Shown: in pieces, positions 12,901-40,718 of the stretch
Position numbering within the stretch: position 1 is the first letter of the stretch
Layout of the letters: each line of letters opens with the position of its first letter
Source: Lamellibrachia satsuma
Taxonomy: Eukaryota > Annelida > Polychaeta > Sabellida > Siboglinidae
Assembly (NCBI GenBank): GCA_033239005.1
Contig: BSQZ01000018.1
Location: forward strand, 4,337,536-4,401,535
Length of the DNA: 64,000 bases
Direction of reading: 5' to 3'
Notes under the pieces: generated by a model
Databases searched by the model: none
What the model saw: only the letters and a program-made list of their open reading frames with translations
Told to the model about the DNA's origin: nothing
Program-made: the position numbers and the translations under genes

Positions 12901-13441
12901 CACTATACATAACTGTTGCAGAATCTGCACATCATATGTAAGTTGTGGCTGTGGTATAATGGACAGTCTTAAGTACTGGGTCTTTACACTCCACACAGCC
13001 ACTTCTGGGGCTAACATGGGAGTCTGTGGCACGCGTGGTGCGTGTGCACACGTGGCTGGTGGATATGAACATTAAATGTAATGTAAAGACAAAATGATGC
13101 AGATAATATGTGTGATTAAAATCAGATCCCCTACAATCAGATGACGCGGACTGGTGGAGCAAGGTGCACTGCGCTCTCAACCAGCTTAAATTACAGTATC
13201 TTTGTCATATGTTCGACGTGTACTTTCAGCGCAAGTGGCGGTGCTGGGAGCCGCCATACAGTACGGACTTAGCTACGACTGGGCAGCCCAGCGACTGATC
13301 GAGCTCGGCTTCCGCTTCGACAAGGAGGAGGGGCAGCCCGCCTTGAAGATGCTGGAGACCGTCCTTGGCAGTCGGCGAGAACTCGCCTGCGATAGCTTCT
13401 TCAGAGCCGTCAGGAAACAAAGTGGCTGCGATGTCGTTTAG
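808..13441 (+). CDS. Secreted tandem DUF442-like protein, copy 1 (3' four exons only)
   Basis: Last four coding exons, joined as 808-987, 9362-9539, 10303-10416 and 13230-13441 (stop TAG). All borders are AG/GT and the phases join in frame. The 5' exons lie outside the window; their paralogues are at 39873-42938. The encoded part is the second phosphatase/rhodanese-fold domain of the DUF442/TIGR01244 type: a GFDAIINCR strand near the start, a long insert in exon 2, then [11 protein letters not shown], which resembles the HCxxGxR anion-binding loop of this fold, followed by a helix ([18 protein letters not shown]) and the closing helices. The loop reads HCTTGYR here but HCFSGYR in copy 2. The family match is from motif reading and the substrate is unknown. 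The first intron carries a 7.95-kb transposon, the second a GGGC tract, the third a 47-bp minisatellite. Confidence 0.8.
2290..2480. repeat. Degenerate palindromic GTAATCATGATT-type repeat
   Basis: Variants of gtaatcatgatt and gattgtaat recur across about 190 bases and leave open frames on both strands. A perfect 16-base palindrome, TGTAATCATGATTACA, lies at 2390-2405. Probably subterminal repeat material of a DNA transposon; not coding. Confidence 0.5.
3185..3665. repeat. Degenerate tandem repeat, units of roughly 50-60 bp
   Basis: The phrases cactacttgttctgac, gacagtaaatgtacacc and aatcatgtgta recur at least seven times with substitutions and length changes. The tract lies inside the TTAA-flanked insertion. 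The open frame at 3185-3406 on the minus strand is only this repeat translated. Confidence 0.7.
3790..4231 (-). pseudogene. Possible transposase remnant in TTAA element
   Basis: An acceptor-like tttcag precedes an open frame of 107 codons that is rich in Ser, Thr and Val and ends at 3908. A Ser/Asp/Glu-rich run followed by [13 protein letters not shown] lies just downstream in another frame. This loosely resembles the linker and early transposase region of THAP-containing Kolobok transposases, which would suit the TTAA ends. The match is weak and frame-broken; it may be unrelated sequence. Confidence 0.2.
4789..4858. repeat. (TA)n microsatellite
   Basis: About 35 uninterrupted TA units inside the block-1 insertion. 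Confidence 0.97.
5772..6830 (-). mobile_element. Nested degraded element with FLYWCH/MULE-type fragment
   Basis: On the minus strand at 5982-6173 an open frame contains [15 protein letters not shown] and [18 protein letters not shown]. This matches the segment that follows the FLYWCH zinc finger in MULE-transposase-like proteins (H.H-x-ARVEAAKAR type). A Cys-containing stretch ([18 protein letters not shown]) lies upstream in a stop-broken frame. Inverted GGGGCAAATGTCCGG-like motifs flank it: pyrimidine form at 5776-5810, purine form repeated at 6715-6820. I infer a decayed Mutator-like element inside the TTAA insertion. Confidence 0.45.
6945..7026. repeat. (GT)n / GTGTGC microsatellite
   Basis: Alternating GT run with a GTGTGC variant block. 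Inside the block-1 insertion. Confidence 0.95.
8190..8420 (-). mobile_element. Possible tRNA-derived SINE
   Basis: Read on the minus strand, GGTGGCTCGATTCCACC has the shape of a tRNA T arm (5-bp stem, seven-base CTCGATT loop) and could serve as a B box. It is followed by cttgggcaatttcgttcacc and cccgtgtctttcggaagag, a body type common in invertebrate SINEs. No clear A box or poly(A) tail was fixed, so the boundaries are approximate. Confidence 0.35.
8506..8724 (-). pseudogene. Fragment with CKCGNC motif (P2X7 C-domain-like?)
   Basis: A 72-codon open frame contains [17 protein letters not shown] CxCGxC cluster of this sort occurs in the zinc-binding domain found at the P2X7 receptor C terminus and in many transposon-associated proteins of marine invertebrates. 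The rest of the frame does not support the match. Lies near the right end of the TTAA insertion. Confidence 0.2.
9550..10016 (+). repeat. (GGGC)n tract, about 116 units, just after a splice donor
   Basis: A nearly pure GGGC tetranucleotide run with one slip near 9985-9990. It begins ten bases after the end of the 9362-9539 exon. The G-runs of three are compatible with G-quadruplex formation on the + strand. Because four bases shift frame, all six frames stay open as Gly-Arg-Ala-Gly or Pro-Ala-Arg-Pro polymers; these are not genes. In block 2 the same place has only a short GAAC/GGAC tract. Confidence 0.97.
10017..10066 (+). repeat. GAAC / ACAGACGA short tandem repeats
   Basis: aacgaacgaacg units and three acagacgaacga units follow the GGGC tract directly. 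The block-2 intron at 45816-45960 keeps GAAC and GGAC units without the GGGC expansion. Confidence 0.9.
10405..12335 (+). repeat. 47-bp minisatellite spanning an exon end and splice donor, about 41 copies
   Basis: The unit reads ggctacagggcag|gtaggctcac, then gcacaataacaacgccactt and ctcc. Its first part equals the last 13 bases of the 10303-10416 exon plus the donor (GGGCAG|GTAGG), so every unit repeats that 5' splice site. Variants include aggtagtctc, acatggcag and cacagtaac. Block 2 has only about nine units at 46285-46715. Since 47 is not a multiple of three, use of a later donor usually shifts frame, and reading into the repeat meets a stop at 10511. Confidence 0.95.
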
Positions 13442-13556
13442 TCCGACCGTGATTACGCCTTGCATGCAAAGGCCGACATCCTCAGTTTTAAACTGTCATG
13501 ATAACTGAGTTTGTCGTCACTCAGTTGGTAGTTTTTATTGGGGTTTCCGAAGAATT

Positions 13557-13557
13557 A

Positions 13558-13595
<38 letters not shown>

Positions 13596-13596
13596 C

Positions 13597-13634
<38 letters not shown>

Positions 13635-13740
13635 GGGCTGATGCCCCAATAAACCGGTACACCAACTTCGCTCCTGCATATTTTCATTCCAGCATCTAAT
13701 TTTAATTTGTCTGGGAAGTATTCGACAACAATTTAATTAT
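13557..13740 (+). repeat. (ATT)n(AGT)n with adjoining dispersed repeat
   Basis: About 13 ATT units run into about 14 AGT units, followed by gggctgatgccccaataaac and cggtacaccaac. The AGT plus GGGGCT..GCCCC arrangement recurs at 36634-37375 and 48105-48305, so it appears to be a dispersed repeat with an AGT core rather than an isolated microsatellite. Confidence 0.8.
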
Positions 13741-13764
13741 TAATCCACCATCTATCGCGCTTAT

Positions 13765-13901
13765 CGAACCGGATGTGAATTCCAAAGGCTTTGAATGGAA
13801 GAAGAACATGTCCCAGACGGTTCACTCGACTGACAGTCCGAAGATTTACGTGACCTGCGACTTAGACGTGGTCACTTGGATGCAAAGAGTCATTCATCCA
13901 G
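13765..13901 (+). pseudogene. Orphan exon-like segment, copy 1, splice sites lost
   Basis: One frame is open for the whole 137 bases (45 codons, starting EPDVNSKGFEWKKNM and ending VVTWMQRVIHP); the other two frames contain stops. The block-2 homologue has an AG before and a GT after. Here the upstream ctcag has become cttat, and about 75 bases beginning at the donor are deleted. The parent gene is not recognised. Confidence 0.4.
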
Positions 13902-14304
13902 CATGAAACGTTGGGGTGTTTACGAGACACACTCGGAAGAACGATGATGGGCGTATCAGGTCATGCGCTGACGTAACAGTGAAACGAATTAGTTGTTGTA
14001 TCACATACCGATGTGTGATCAAGTTATGCATATCTCCAGCCGCGTGGCCCCATGCCTCTGCCTATACATATAAAATAAATCGTTTTGTAGCTAGAGCAAA
14101 GCCGATATCCAAATATTTAGAGACAACTTAATTATGGTTAATTAAAAAAGGCATTTCGATTCAACAAATGGGTTGTGATATTTAAAAATAGTTAATATTA
14201 CTTTTCATAGGTCATTTGTAAGAAAAGCATAATGAGCTAGGAATGTATTTTAGTATTTAGTTTAGTTTAGTGCTTCAAGAACGGTGTTCTATTTGGCAGA
14301 CTTA

Positions 14305-14606
14305 ACGTAAACAGAATCATCTTCAATTAAACGATCCATATACGTAAACAGAATCATATTAAATCAAACTATCCAGATACGTAAACATAATCATCTTCAA
14401 TCAAACGATCCAGATACGTAAACAGAAGCATCTTCAATCAAACGATCCAGATGCGTGAACAGAATCATCTTTAATCAAACGATCCAGATACGTAAAGCGA
14501 ATCATCTTCAATCAAAGGATCCAGAAACGTAAACAGAATCATCTTCAAACAAACGATCCAGATAGGTAAACAGAATCATCTTCAAACAAACGATCCAGAT
14601 ACCTAA
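14305..14606 (+). repeat. 37-bp minisatellite, about 8 copies
   Basis: The unit is gatccagatacgtaaacaga followed by atcatcttcaatcaaac. The block-2 array at 49060-49580 has about 14 copies. Confidence 0.92.
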
Positions 14607-14690
14607 GGGGAAACGCGACAGTGTAGTTGCCCACACGATGACGCTGTTCGTAGCAACATAAAGGCCTAATATTTTCCAGTCGCCGGGTCG

Positions 14691-15190
14691 TGTGCTCAGC
14701 ACCCACGGTTATATCAGAATTCCGGCAGCGACCATACACATGTGCTCAGCACCCACGGTTATATCAACATTCCGGCAGCGACCATACACATGTGCTCAGC
14801 ACCCACGGTTATATCAACATTCCGGCAGCGACCACACACATGTGCTCAGCACCCACGGTTATATTAATATTTCGGAAGCGACCACAGACACGTGCTCAGC
14901 ACCCACGGTTATATCAACATTCCGGCAGCGACCACACACATGTGCTTAGCACCCACGGTTATATTAATATTTCGGCAGCGACCACAGACACGTGCTCAGC
15001 ACCCACGGTTATATCAACATTCAGGCAGCGACCACAGGCACGTGCTCAACATCCACGGTTATATCAACATTCCGGCAGCGACCACACACATGTACTCAGC
15101 ACCCACTGTTATATTAATATTTCGTCAGCGACCACAGACATATGCTCAGCACCCACGGTTATATCAACATTCCGGCAGCGACCACACACA
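14691..15190 (+). repeat. 50-bp minisatellite, 10 copies
   Basis: The unit is gtgctcagcacccacggtta, then tatcaacattccggcagcg and accacacacat. Only two units are present in block 2 (49664-49764). The array leaves open frames that are not genes. Confidence 0.95.
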
Positions 15191-15342
15191 TGCACAGTTA
15201 CTGTTGTTTGGTGTGTATCGTAGGCCACACCCCTCGTTATAAACGGCATCAATCATTGCATACCTGTTCATTGCACACATTTTATTACTGGCAATTAACG
15301 CAATCAGTTGTCTGAGTTCAGTAGAAAGGAACTTGATTCATC

Positions 15343-16565
<1,223 letters not shown>

Positions 16566-16961
16566 ATATGCATCATCGGTATTCTGTTCGGAACATTCTC
16601 TTCGTGTGCTTTGCTAGTCATCACGCCGTCGCCATACTACGATATCATCCGTTGACTTTTCTCAAGACAACATTATCTACTGACTTACGCTTCCTCCCCC
16701 CCCCCGGTTCCGCCTGCGTGTGCTGTTAGAAATGTATCACACGCGCAAACACACCCATGCTCATACCGCTCTCTAAGCCTCTCCGGCAATGTCTTCTGAG
16801 TATTCCTATGCAAACCAATATGCCGTGCTTTGACGACCGCACGTTGAATAAACATTGCGTTGCTTTGACGCCGTGAGCGAGTACTCCGGACAGGGGCCCG
16901 TCTTGTTGCTGATTCCTTCATTTTCTGCATCGAATAAGCAAGTCTCGAGAACAATTCAATA

Positions 16962-33104
<16,143 letters not shown>

Positions 33105-33885
33105 TTCTGCTGGCGGCTGGAGATATGAGCGATTTTCGTCCGGTCAGCCTTTGCCGGAAGTGAGCGCCAAAATGGCGTCGTCGCGTCAACATGATATGAT
33201 TGATACATTCACGTATGTCACTTCACGTCGTCGCGTCAACATGGAATAATGCATTCACGTGTGTCACTTCACGTCGTCGTGTCAACATGATATGAAACAT
33301 TCACGCGTATCGCTTCACGTGGTCGTGTTAACATTATATGATACATTCACGTGTATCTCCTCACGAAGACTCTCTGTGTGAATCGATACGAACATTTTGC
33401 AATTATCTTGTTCATGTGAGGTGCCGACTTCAAATGTTTCACATTGATAAAATAACATTTTATATTCAATCTGTTTTTGTATTTTCTATAGAGTTACAGT
33501 CTACCTACGAACTGATACATTGATGATGCTTTGTTGGTGCTCTGCGCACAAACTATCCCCGCGTAGGCAATGTAGCCGGTGGCGGCAGCACTGTCGAAGT
33601 AATATACATGAAATAACCGAGTGACCGTCCTCGTTGTAGTGAGCTCTATGTAGCATGCTTGGTGTGCCAAAACCAGCTGTAAGAATATAACTATCGCAAT
33701 ACTGTTACATTGGTTGATTAGTCGAATGAGGCTTCACAAGAACATCATATTCTAGCAACCACAACATATTATAATCAGAATATACAGACTAATCAGTTAT
33801 GCCGAGTATTCGCCCTTTTCAAAACCCCGAAGGTCGCCTGAACAGTGAGCCTCGTGCAGTGAATTGGGTGCTACCAATGGACACC

Positions 33886-33955
33886 GTAGTAGTAGTTATT
33901 GTAGTAGTAGTAGTAGTTGTAGTAGTAGTAGTGGTAGTAGTAGTAGTAGTAGTAA

Positions 33956-34035
<80 letters not shown>

Positions 34036-34036
34036 A

Positions 34037-34074
<38 letters not shown>

Positions 34075-34280
34075 ATAATAGTAGTAGTAGTAGTAGCAAT
34101 ATATGTAGTAGTAGTAGTAGTAGCAGTAGTAGCAATATAAGTAATATTAGTAGTAGTAGTAGTAGTAGTAGTAATAGTAGCAGTTGTAATATTAGTAACA
34201 GTAGTACTTGTATTATTAGTATTAATAGTAGTAGTTATAGTTGTAGTAGTAGTAGTAGTAGTAATAGTAGTAGCAGCAGC
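33886..34280 (+). repeat. (AGT)n tract at the local duplication junction
   Basis: About 130 triplets, mainly AGT with AAT, AGC and ATT variants, ending in agcagcagc joined to scramblase exon 6 sequence. Long Ser, Val, Leu and Thr frames here are artefacts of the repeat. Confidence 0.97.
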
Positions 34281-35853
34281 AATTTTGAAGTTCATTGTAA
34301 GTGATGCTCTAACAACATTCGAAACTTTAGGAGTAGCTATATTTGACCACCATCGTGTATTCTTACTTGACTGTATCATATTGCTACTAAAGGTCATGAC
34401 AGAAACAAGCTTATGCACTTCTGGGCCACAACCCGATTGTCTATAATTTTTGTTCTGACATTTCTCACTAATAATGCTCTTTGCTTTTTGGAAATCGACA
34501 AAGAAAGATAATGCCGAGCGCTTTCCCGGAATATATTGCATCGTCTGTCAGCTGCTTTAACGCGCTCGCTAGTGGGAGGCAGCGCTACCGGATTAATATA
34601 AAATTAAATAACCGAGTGACCGTCCTAGTTGTAGTAGGCTCTGTGTAGTATGCTTGGTGTGTCAAACCCAGCAATAAGAACATATATCACAAAGCTATTA
34701 GTTTGGTAAACCATAAATAATCATCATTGCAGTGTCACAGAACACGAATATTTAAAATGTGTCTAAACAACTATGACACATGTGTATGCGTCAGTATGAA
34801 TGTGCATCATGTCGTCGTTGTAATCCTTGTTCGTGACTCCATCGGTGATGTTATATTCTTTCTGTTCAGTTCCGTACAACGCAACACTGGATGAGAAAAC
34901 GGTCTTGTTGGGCGGCGCCTTCCTTGTCGTGAGTAGACTATTAGTGCCGCTAGGTCCGGTTTCACGAAGCGTTCGATGAACACGAAGGTTCTCGTTCGAA
35001 AGTTCTTCCTACGCAAATCAATTCACGAAATCTTCGTAGCTCGTACTTGCGTACGTTCACAACGTCATTCGATTGTTTTGTGTGTGATTGTTTCGTGCAA
35101 GTTCCTCCGTACGTATGATCTGTGATACGATCGCTCCGTGAAACCGTTGTTTACCAAACATTACATGGACGGTCGACATTGTTTCTGTCACAATAACTGT
35201 GCGTGCATCGGTGATGTATACGTATATCACTGGAGGATACCCGGCATTACCCATCGTTTCGTTTGGATGCTGAGGTCAGCAGAAAGTATAATAACATTTC
35301 GCATTCACCTGAATATCTATTTTTTTATTTTATTACCTTTTAAATCTTGGATTTTAGCGTAGTAGAAGTCGTAGTATTGTAATATATAATTGCAGCATTA
35401 CAGTAAAAATACGTAGTTCAAAACATCATTTCAAAACACGAATAAAAACATAAACGTAGCCACCACAATGACCGCTATCGCAGCGTTACACACATTCGCC
35501 ACCTAGCGATTACAAATACACCATTTCGGGTAACCTCGAATTTAGACGTCGTTTAAACTCAGTAGTTTATACATCGACTATCGACGTTGTGCAGTGGTAG
35601 TGTGGCTAGCGATTTCATTTATGTGATTGCATGCCACCCTATCGCACCATTCAAATTGATTTGTAATGTCTTACTCGTCTTTACTGTTGTATATTGTCAC
35701 CCTATTTAGTTATATTAACATACAATAGCAATAAGCCCAATTTATGGTATGATCCACATATTCGTAAGTTCTGACGACAATTCTTCTGATATGTACATCC
35801 TGATTAAGTGTGTTGAATTCTTACAGGATTACATATTATTTGAGATGTCTTAA
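34281..35853 (+). pseudogene. Duplicated scramblase 3' exons (partial exon 6, exons 7-8)
   Basis: Contains only the last 16 bases of exon 6 (34281-34296), then exon 7 (34870-34928, FPYNATLDEKTVLLGGAFLV) and exon 8 (35827-35853, DYILFEMS then TAA). Splice borders are intact, and the reading frame would continue if an upstream transcript spliced in. Met-264 of the complete gene is Ile here and the stop is TAA instead of TGA. With no promoter or 5' exons it is probably a pseudogene fragment or spare alternative 3' end. Confidence 0.75.
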
Positions 35854-36633
35854 TTCTGCTGGCGGCTGGAGATATGAGCGATTTTCGTCCGGTCAGCCTT
35901 TGCCGGAAGTGAGCGCCAAAATGGCGTCGTCGCGTCAACATGATATGATTGATACATTCACGTATGTCACTTCAAGTCGTCGCGTCAACATGGAATAATG
36001 CATTCACGTGTGTCACTTCACGTCGTCGTGTCAACATGATATGAAACATTCACGTGTATCACTTCACGTCGTCGTGTTAACATTATATGATACATTCACG
36101 TGTATCTCCTCACGAAGACTCTCTGTGTGAATCGATACGAACATTTTGCAATTATCTTGTTCATGTGAGGTGCCGACCTCAAATGTTTCACATTGATAAA
36201 ACAACATTTTATATTCAATCTGTTTTTGTATTTTCTATAGAGTTACAGTCTACCTACGAACTGATACATTTATGATGTTTTGTTGGTGCTCTGCGCACAA
36301 ACTATCCCCGCGTAGGCAATGTAGCAGGTGGCGGCAGCACTGTCGAAGTAATATACATGAAATAACCGAGTGACCGTCCTCGTTGTAGTGAGCTCTATGT
36401 AGCATGCTTGGTGTGTCAAAACCAGCTATAAGAATATAACTATCGCAATACTGTTACATTGGTTGATTAGTCGAATGAGGCTTCACAAGAACATCATATT
36501 CTAGCAACCACAACGTATTATATACAGAATATACAGACTAATCAGTTATGCCGAGTATTCGCCCTTTTCAAAACCCCGAAGGTCGCCTGAACAGTGAGCC
36601 TCGTGCAGTGAATTGGGTGCTACCAATGGACAC

Positions 36634-36694
36634 CGTAGTAGTAGTAGTTATTGTAGTAGTAGTAGTAGTAGTAGTAATAGTAGTAGTAGTAGTA

Positions 36695-36757
<63 letters not shown>

Positions 36758-37102
36758 ATAGTAGTAGTAATAGTAGTAGTAGTAGTAGTAGCAGTAGTAG
36801 CAGTAGTAGTAGTAGTAGTAGTAGTAGCAATAATAGTAGTAGTAGTACTAGTAATAGTAGTAGTAGTAGTGGTAGTAGTAGTAATAGTAGTAATAGTAGT
36901 AGTAGTAGTAGTAGTAGTAGTAGCAGTAGTAGTAGTAGTAGTAGTAGTAGTAGCAATAATAGTAGTAGTAGTACTAGTAATAGTAGTAGTAGTAGTAGTA
37001 GCAATATATGTAGTAGTAGTAGTAGTAGTAGCAGTAGTAGCAATAGAAGTAATATTAGTAGTAGTAGTAGTAGTAGTAGATGTAGTAGTAGTAGTAGTAG
37101 TA

Positions 37103-37154
<52 letters not shown>

Positions 37155-37208
37155 CAGCAGTAGCAGTAGCAGCAGTAGTAGCAGTAGTAGCAGTAGTAGT
37201 AGTAGTAA

Positions 37209-37243
<35 letters not shown>

Positions 37244-37375
37244 TACGGATTTAAACATATAGGGGCTTATGCCCACGATAAACAGGTACACCAACGTCGC
37301 TCCTTCGCTGCATACTTTCATTCCAGTATCCGATTTTAATTTGTCTGGGAAGTATTCAACACGATTTGATTGTTA
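36634..37375 (+). repeat. (AGT)n tract and dispersed repeat after the local duplicate
   Basis: About 200 AGT-type triplets followed by ggggcttatgcccacgataa, acaggtacaccaac and tttgtctgggaagtattc. This tail is homologous to 13636-13735, so the tract and tail form one dispersed repeat. Confidence 0.93.
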
Positions 37376-37546
37376 GGCGAAGGCCCGCGTAAAAAAAATT
37401 ATGTCGGTCGCAGGTGTAACATGACCACCGATGAGTCATCCAGCCCCGTGCGTGGACCTGTTATGGAACTATTGTTGTTTTAATATGTGTTACCGTTTAC
37501 CGCGCTAGCTCAATTACATCTGGACATGTCAACCTGGCGCAATATG

Positions 37547-37578
<32 letters not shown>

Positions 37579-38181
37579 AACAGCTCATTTTGGAGTGAAT
37601 TCACTATTCAACGTATTTGTTGTTATCATTTGTGCACTTTCACAAAACTGAGCAGCGCATTGAAGACGATTGGGTGCCCCCGTAACTAAAGTTTTTAATA
37701 TTTTATTTTTAAATGTGACAGAAAGGCAATTTCATTGTTTAAAGCTCTACTGGATTGGATAACATTTTCTTAGGACGATTCCAATTCAATATGTTATTGG
37801 TTGTGGCTGTAATTATGTAAGTAAGACGTATTATTTTTCATATAATTAATATATATTTTAATATGTTTATTTTGTATATAATTAATATATTAATTTGTTA
37901 TATAGTTAACAATATTTTAATAAGTTATGATTGCATATATGTAAAGCGCCTGAGAGCAATCTTGATTGATCGGGCTCTAATTACTGTTTTATTATTTATT
38001 TTATATCCTGTGGAAGTGTACATTTATAAATGCCTGAAATTAAAGAAAATGAAACAACTGCGAAGTTGTAAACGTGTATAATTCGGTGTAACTATTGCGT
38101 TTATATTCTTTTTTAAGGGACTATCTCAAAAACATCGATATACATTACACAAACCAATGCATTTAAACTCATTCGACTCCA

Positions 38182-38277
38182 GCCCCGCCCCCGCCCCCGC
38201 CCCCGCCCCCGCCCCCGCTCCCGCCCCCGCTCCCGCCCCCGCCCCCGCCCCGCCCCGCCCCGCCCCGCCCCGCCCCT
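38182..38277 (-). repeat. (CCCCCG)n to (CCCCG)n run
   Basis: About ten CCCCCG-type units followed by five CCCCG units. On the minus strand these are G-runs of four or five, strong G-quadruplex candidates. About 1.6 kb upstream of DUF442 gene 2. Confidence 0.95.
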
Positions 38278-39872
38278 TAATGACCTAGCGAACTTTCAAA
38301 TCACCCATTCGCAAAATGACCTTGATGAACTTTTAATCACCCCTGCACATCGGGAATGATTGCGTGGGATAGTCACGAAAAACGACAATGCATTGTTAAA
38401 AGGACTGTAAGAGAATACAGTTTTTCGAAGTACACCCGATGTCGTTATATAAATACACCACTGCATAATGGATGGTGTATTTTAAAAATCTGATCTGACG
38501 CTTGAATAACTTGGAACGCGATTGTTTTACCGCTCAGCAAAATATTCCCACGAATTACGTGTTGTCCTTCAGTCTAAAATTCACGCAACGTCAGCTTTAC
38601 TTGACATTATGCACCAGGGGCGCCACGGGTTACTTCCGCCGTGTTTATATTATGCACCAGGGGCGCCACGGGTTACTCGCAACTATTGAAAATGCCCAAA
38701 AGTTGACGGAATTTTCCGTGGCCTATAAACCAAAACGCCAGACAATCCTGTATTGGCTTTCAAATTTGTTGACAACGTAAATTCACGAGCCAAGCCTTGA
38801 ACTATCGAATTAGTAGACCAATTTCCACTAAGGTTTCAGACTAGTAGGCCAATTCCCACTACGGTTTCACGTTACTAGACCAGTTCCCACTACGGCTTCG
38901 AGAACACCAACGTGTGACGTATCTAATATGTCAGCGGTTAAGATTAAACCTCCCGTCCGCGCCCTTGTGTAAAATAATACGGTCCTGTCACCAATTTAAC
39001 CAGTAAATAAGATAGGCTGATTGGTTTTGCTTGAACGTTCGGCAAGAGTATTATTCTAACAACATCAAATATGATAATAATAACCATAACAAATATCTTA
39101 TACTAAACTTCAGTAATAATAGCAATTCATCTTAGCTAAATAGTAAATGACCGCCTGTGTTTTCTTATAATTATTCGTAGTCAGCAGTTGTATTTTTTCA
39201 CTTAATAATAATCTTCGTTTCTTGCTGGGGATTCCTGGCAGGAGGCCATCTAGGAATGATTAGGCTGTATTTTAAGCGGTTTATCATAGGTGGGAAACAA
39301 ATGAAGGTCAATCGACTGCCACTGTTTCTACTTAGGCGGTATTACAATGATGGAAGAAAGACAGACGGGAATGCTCAGGAAATGCCCAAATATCCAGTAG
39401 AGCAACAGGCTGACAAAGACACTTTATGGGGACATAGACAAACTCTTAAACAAGATACGAATGACACGTATCAACTAGCTGATCACTGTTATCGCCACAA
39501 AGAAGAACCAGTGTTAAGGTTCATCTTGTGGACATCCACTCGCGACAAACAAAACAGAGGAAAATAAAGAAGACCATACACCAAACTAATCTGTGAAAAA
39601 TTTGATGTTGAAGTGACTGGCCTTCCATCCGTAATGAACAACCGACTTCTATCGAAACGACTGTCAATGATCCGGCCCCGCCCGGCCAAAGATGATGACG
39701 CTGACAACGGTGGAAGATGACAGTTTTCCTTAACATTAATATCAACTTTCACATCGATCAGTCTGGGCACACATGCAGATGAAATCTGACCGTGATCACG
39801 TATGGGCTACTAACACTACATCACTCAATGCGGGTACATATTACCGTGTGTCGTCAATAGAAACCACTCGCA

Positions 39873-40602
39873 ATGTTCGCGCCGTTCTCTAGCGCGCTCC
39901 TTCTAGCGGTCCTGTGCGTGGTCCAGGCCGACTTCGGTGACTTCCCGTCGCCGAAGTGGTGGTGGGCGAAGCGCATCAGTGCCGGGTTGTTCACGGCCGG
40001 ACGACTGACGGACAGACAGATCAAGTACGCTGCTGATGGCGGATTCAAGGTTGGTTGTTCCGCCGTCTTCGTCTAATGCTCGTCTGTGGCTTTCTCGTCA
40101 GTTATAGTTTTGTAAACTGAACAGTTCAAACCTAAACCCAACAAAATAGACAAAACAGAAATTGCGCAAGACAAATACAAAACAGCTTAGTAAATGTAAC
40201 ACGAAATAAAGAGATTAGTAAATAACTTATGTTCGTATTTAGAAACAAGTGTAGATGTACTGCCAAACACCGCTATTTGACAATGGGGTAAATCCCCTAG
40301 AGATGTATCTCCAGTGTGTAAACAAACACAGTATTTGTATGCTTCCCTTAATTTATAATTGCATCGTTGTATCATAATAATAATGTTGTGCGTACTGGGA
40401 TAACATGGTTTTTAACATGGCTCTTTTTAACATTTTACACAAAATGTCATACAATTATTAACTAATTATTTCTAATTTTGTGCCAGTAGTTATGTGGATT
40501 TGCGTGTAATGTGTCAATTTCTGATTGTGCGTTTTTCGTACACATGCGTGCGTGCGTGCCTGCGTGCATGAGTGCGTGCGTGCGTCCGTCCGTTCTTTGG
40601 AT

Positions 40603-40664
<62 letters not shown>

Positions 40665-40665
40665 C

Positions 40666-40718
<53 letters not shown>

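Larger units (their letters stand above)
33105..39872. other. Intergenic region between scramblase 1 and DUF442 gene 2
   Basis: Holds repeated gtcgtcgcgtcaacatgatat units (33170-33350), the local duplicate with scramblase exons 7-8, two AGT tracts and a mostly unique spacer. In the spacer I see (GTGC)n at 37541-37577, a C-rich run, two copies of atgcaccaggggcgccacgg (38610 and 38651), three copies of ccaattcccactacggtttc-like sequence (38820-38890), and an unrecognised 103-codon frame at 39256-39567. No gene is supported. Confidence 0.7.

Noticed and set aside
14690..15242. Repetitive 177-codon protein (CSAPTVISTFRQRPHT repeats)
   Set aside because: A 50-bp minisatellite read in several frames; block 2 has only two units, so no protein is conserved.
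33799..37339. Poly-Val, poly-Ser, poly-Leu and poly-Thr frames
   Set aside because: Translations of AGT/ACT triplet tracts; they also overlap on opposite strands.
39256..39567. 103-codon frame upstream of DUF442 gene 2
   Set aside because: No recognised family, no splice support, and only one copy in the window to compare. Left as spacer.
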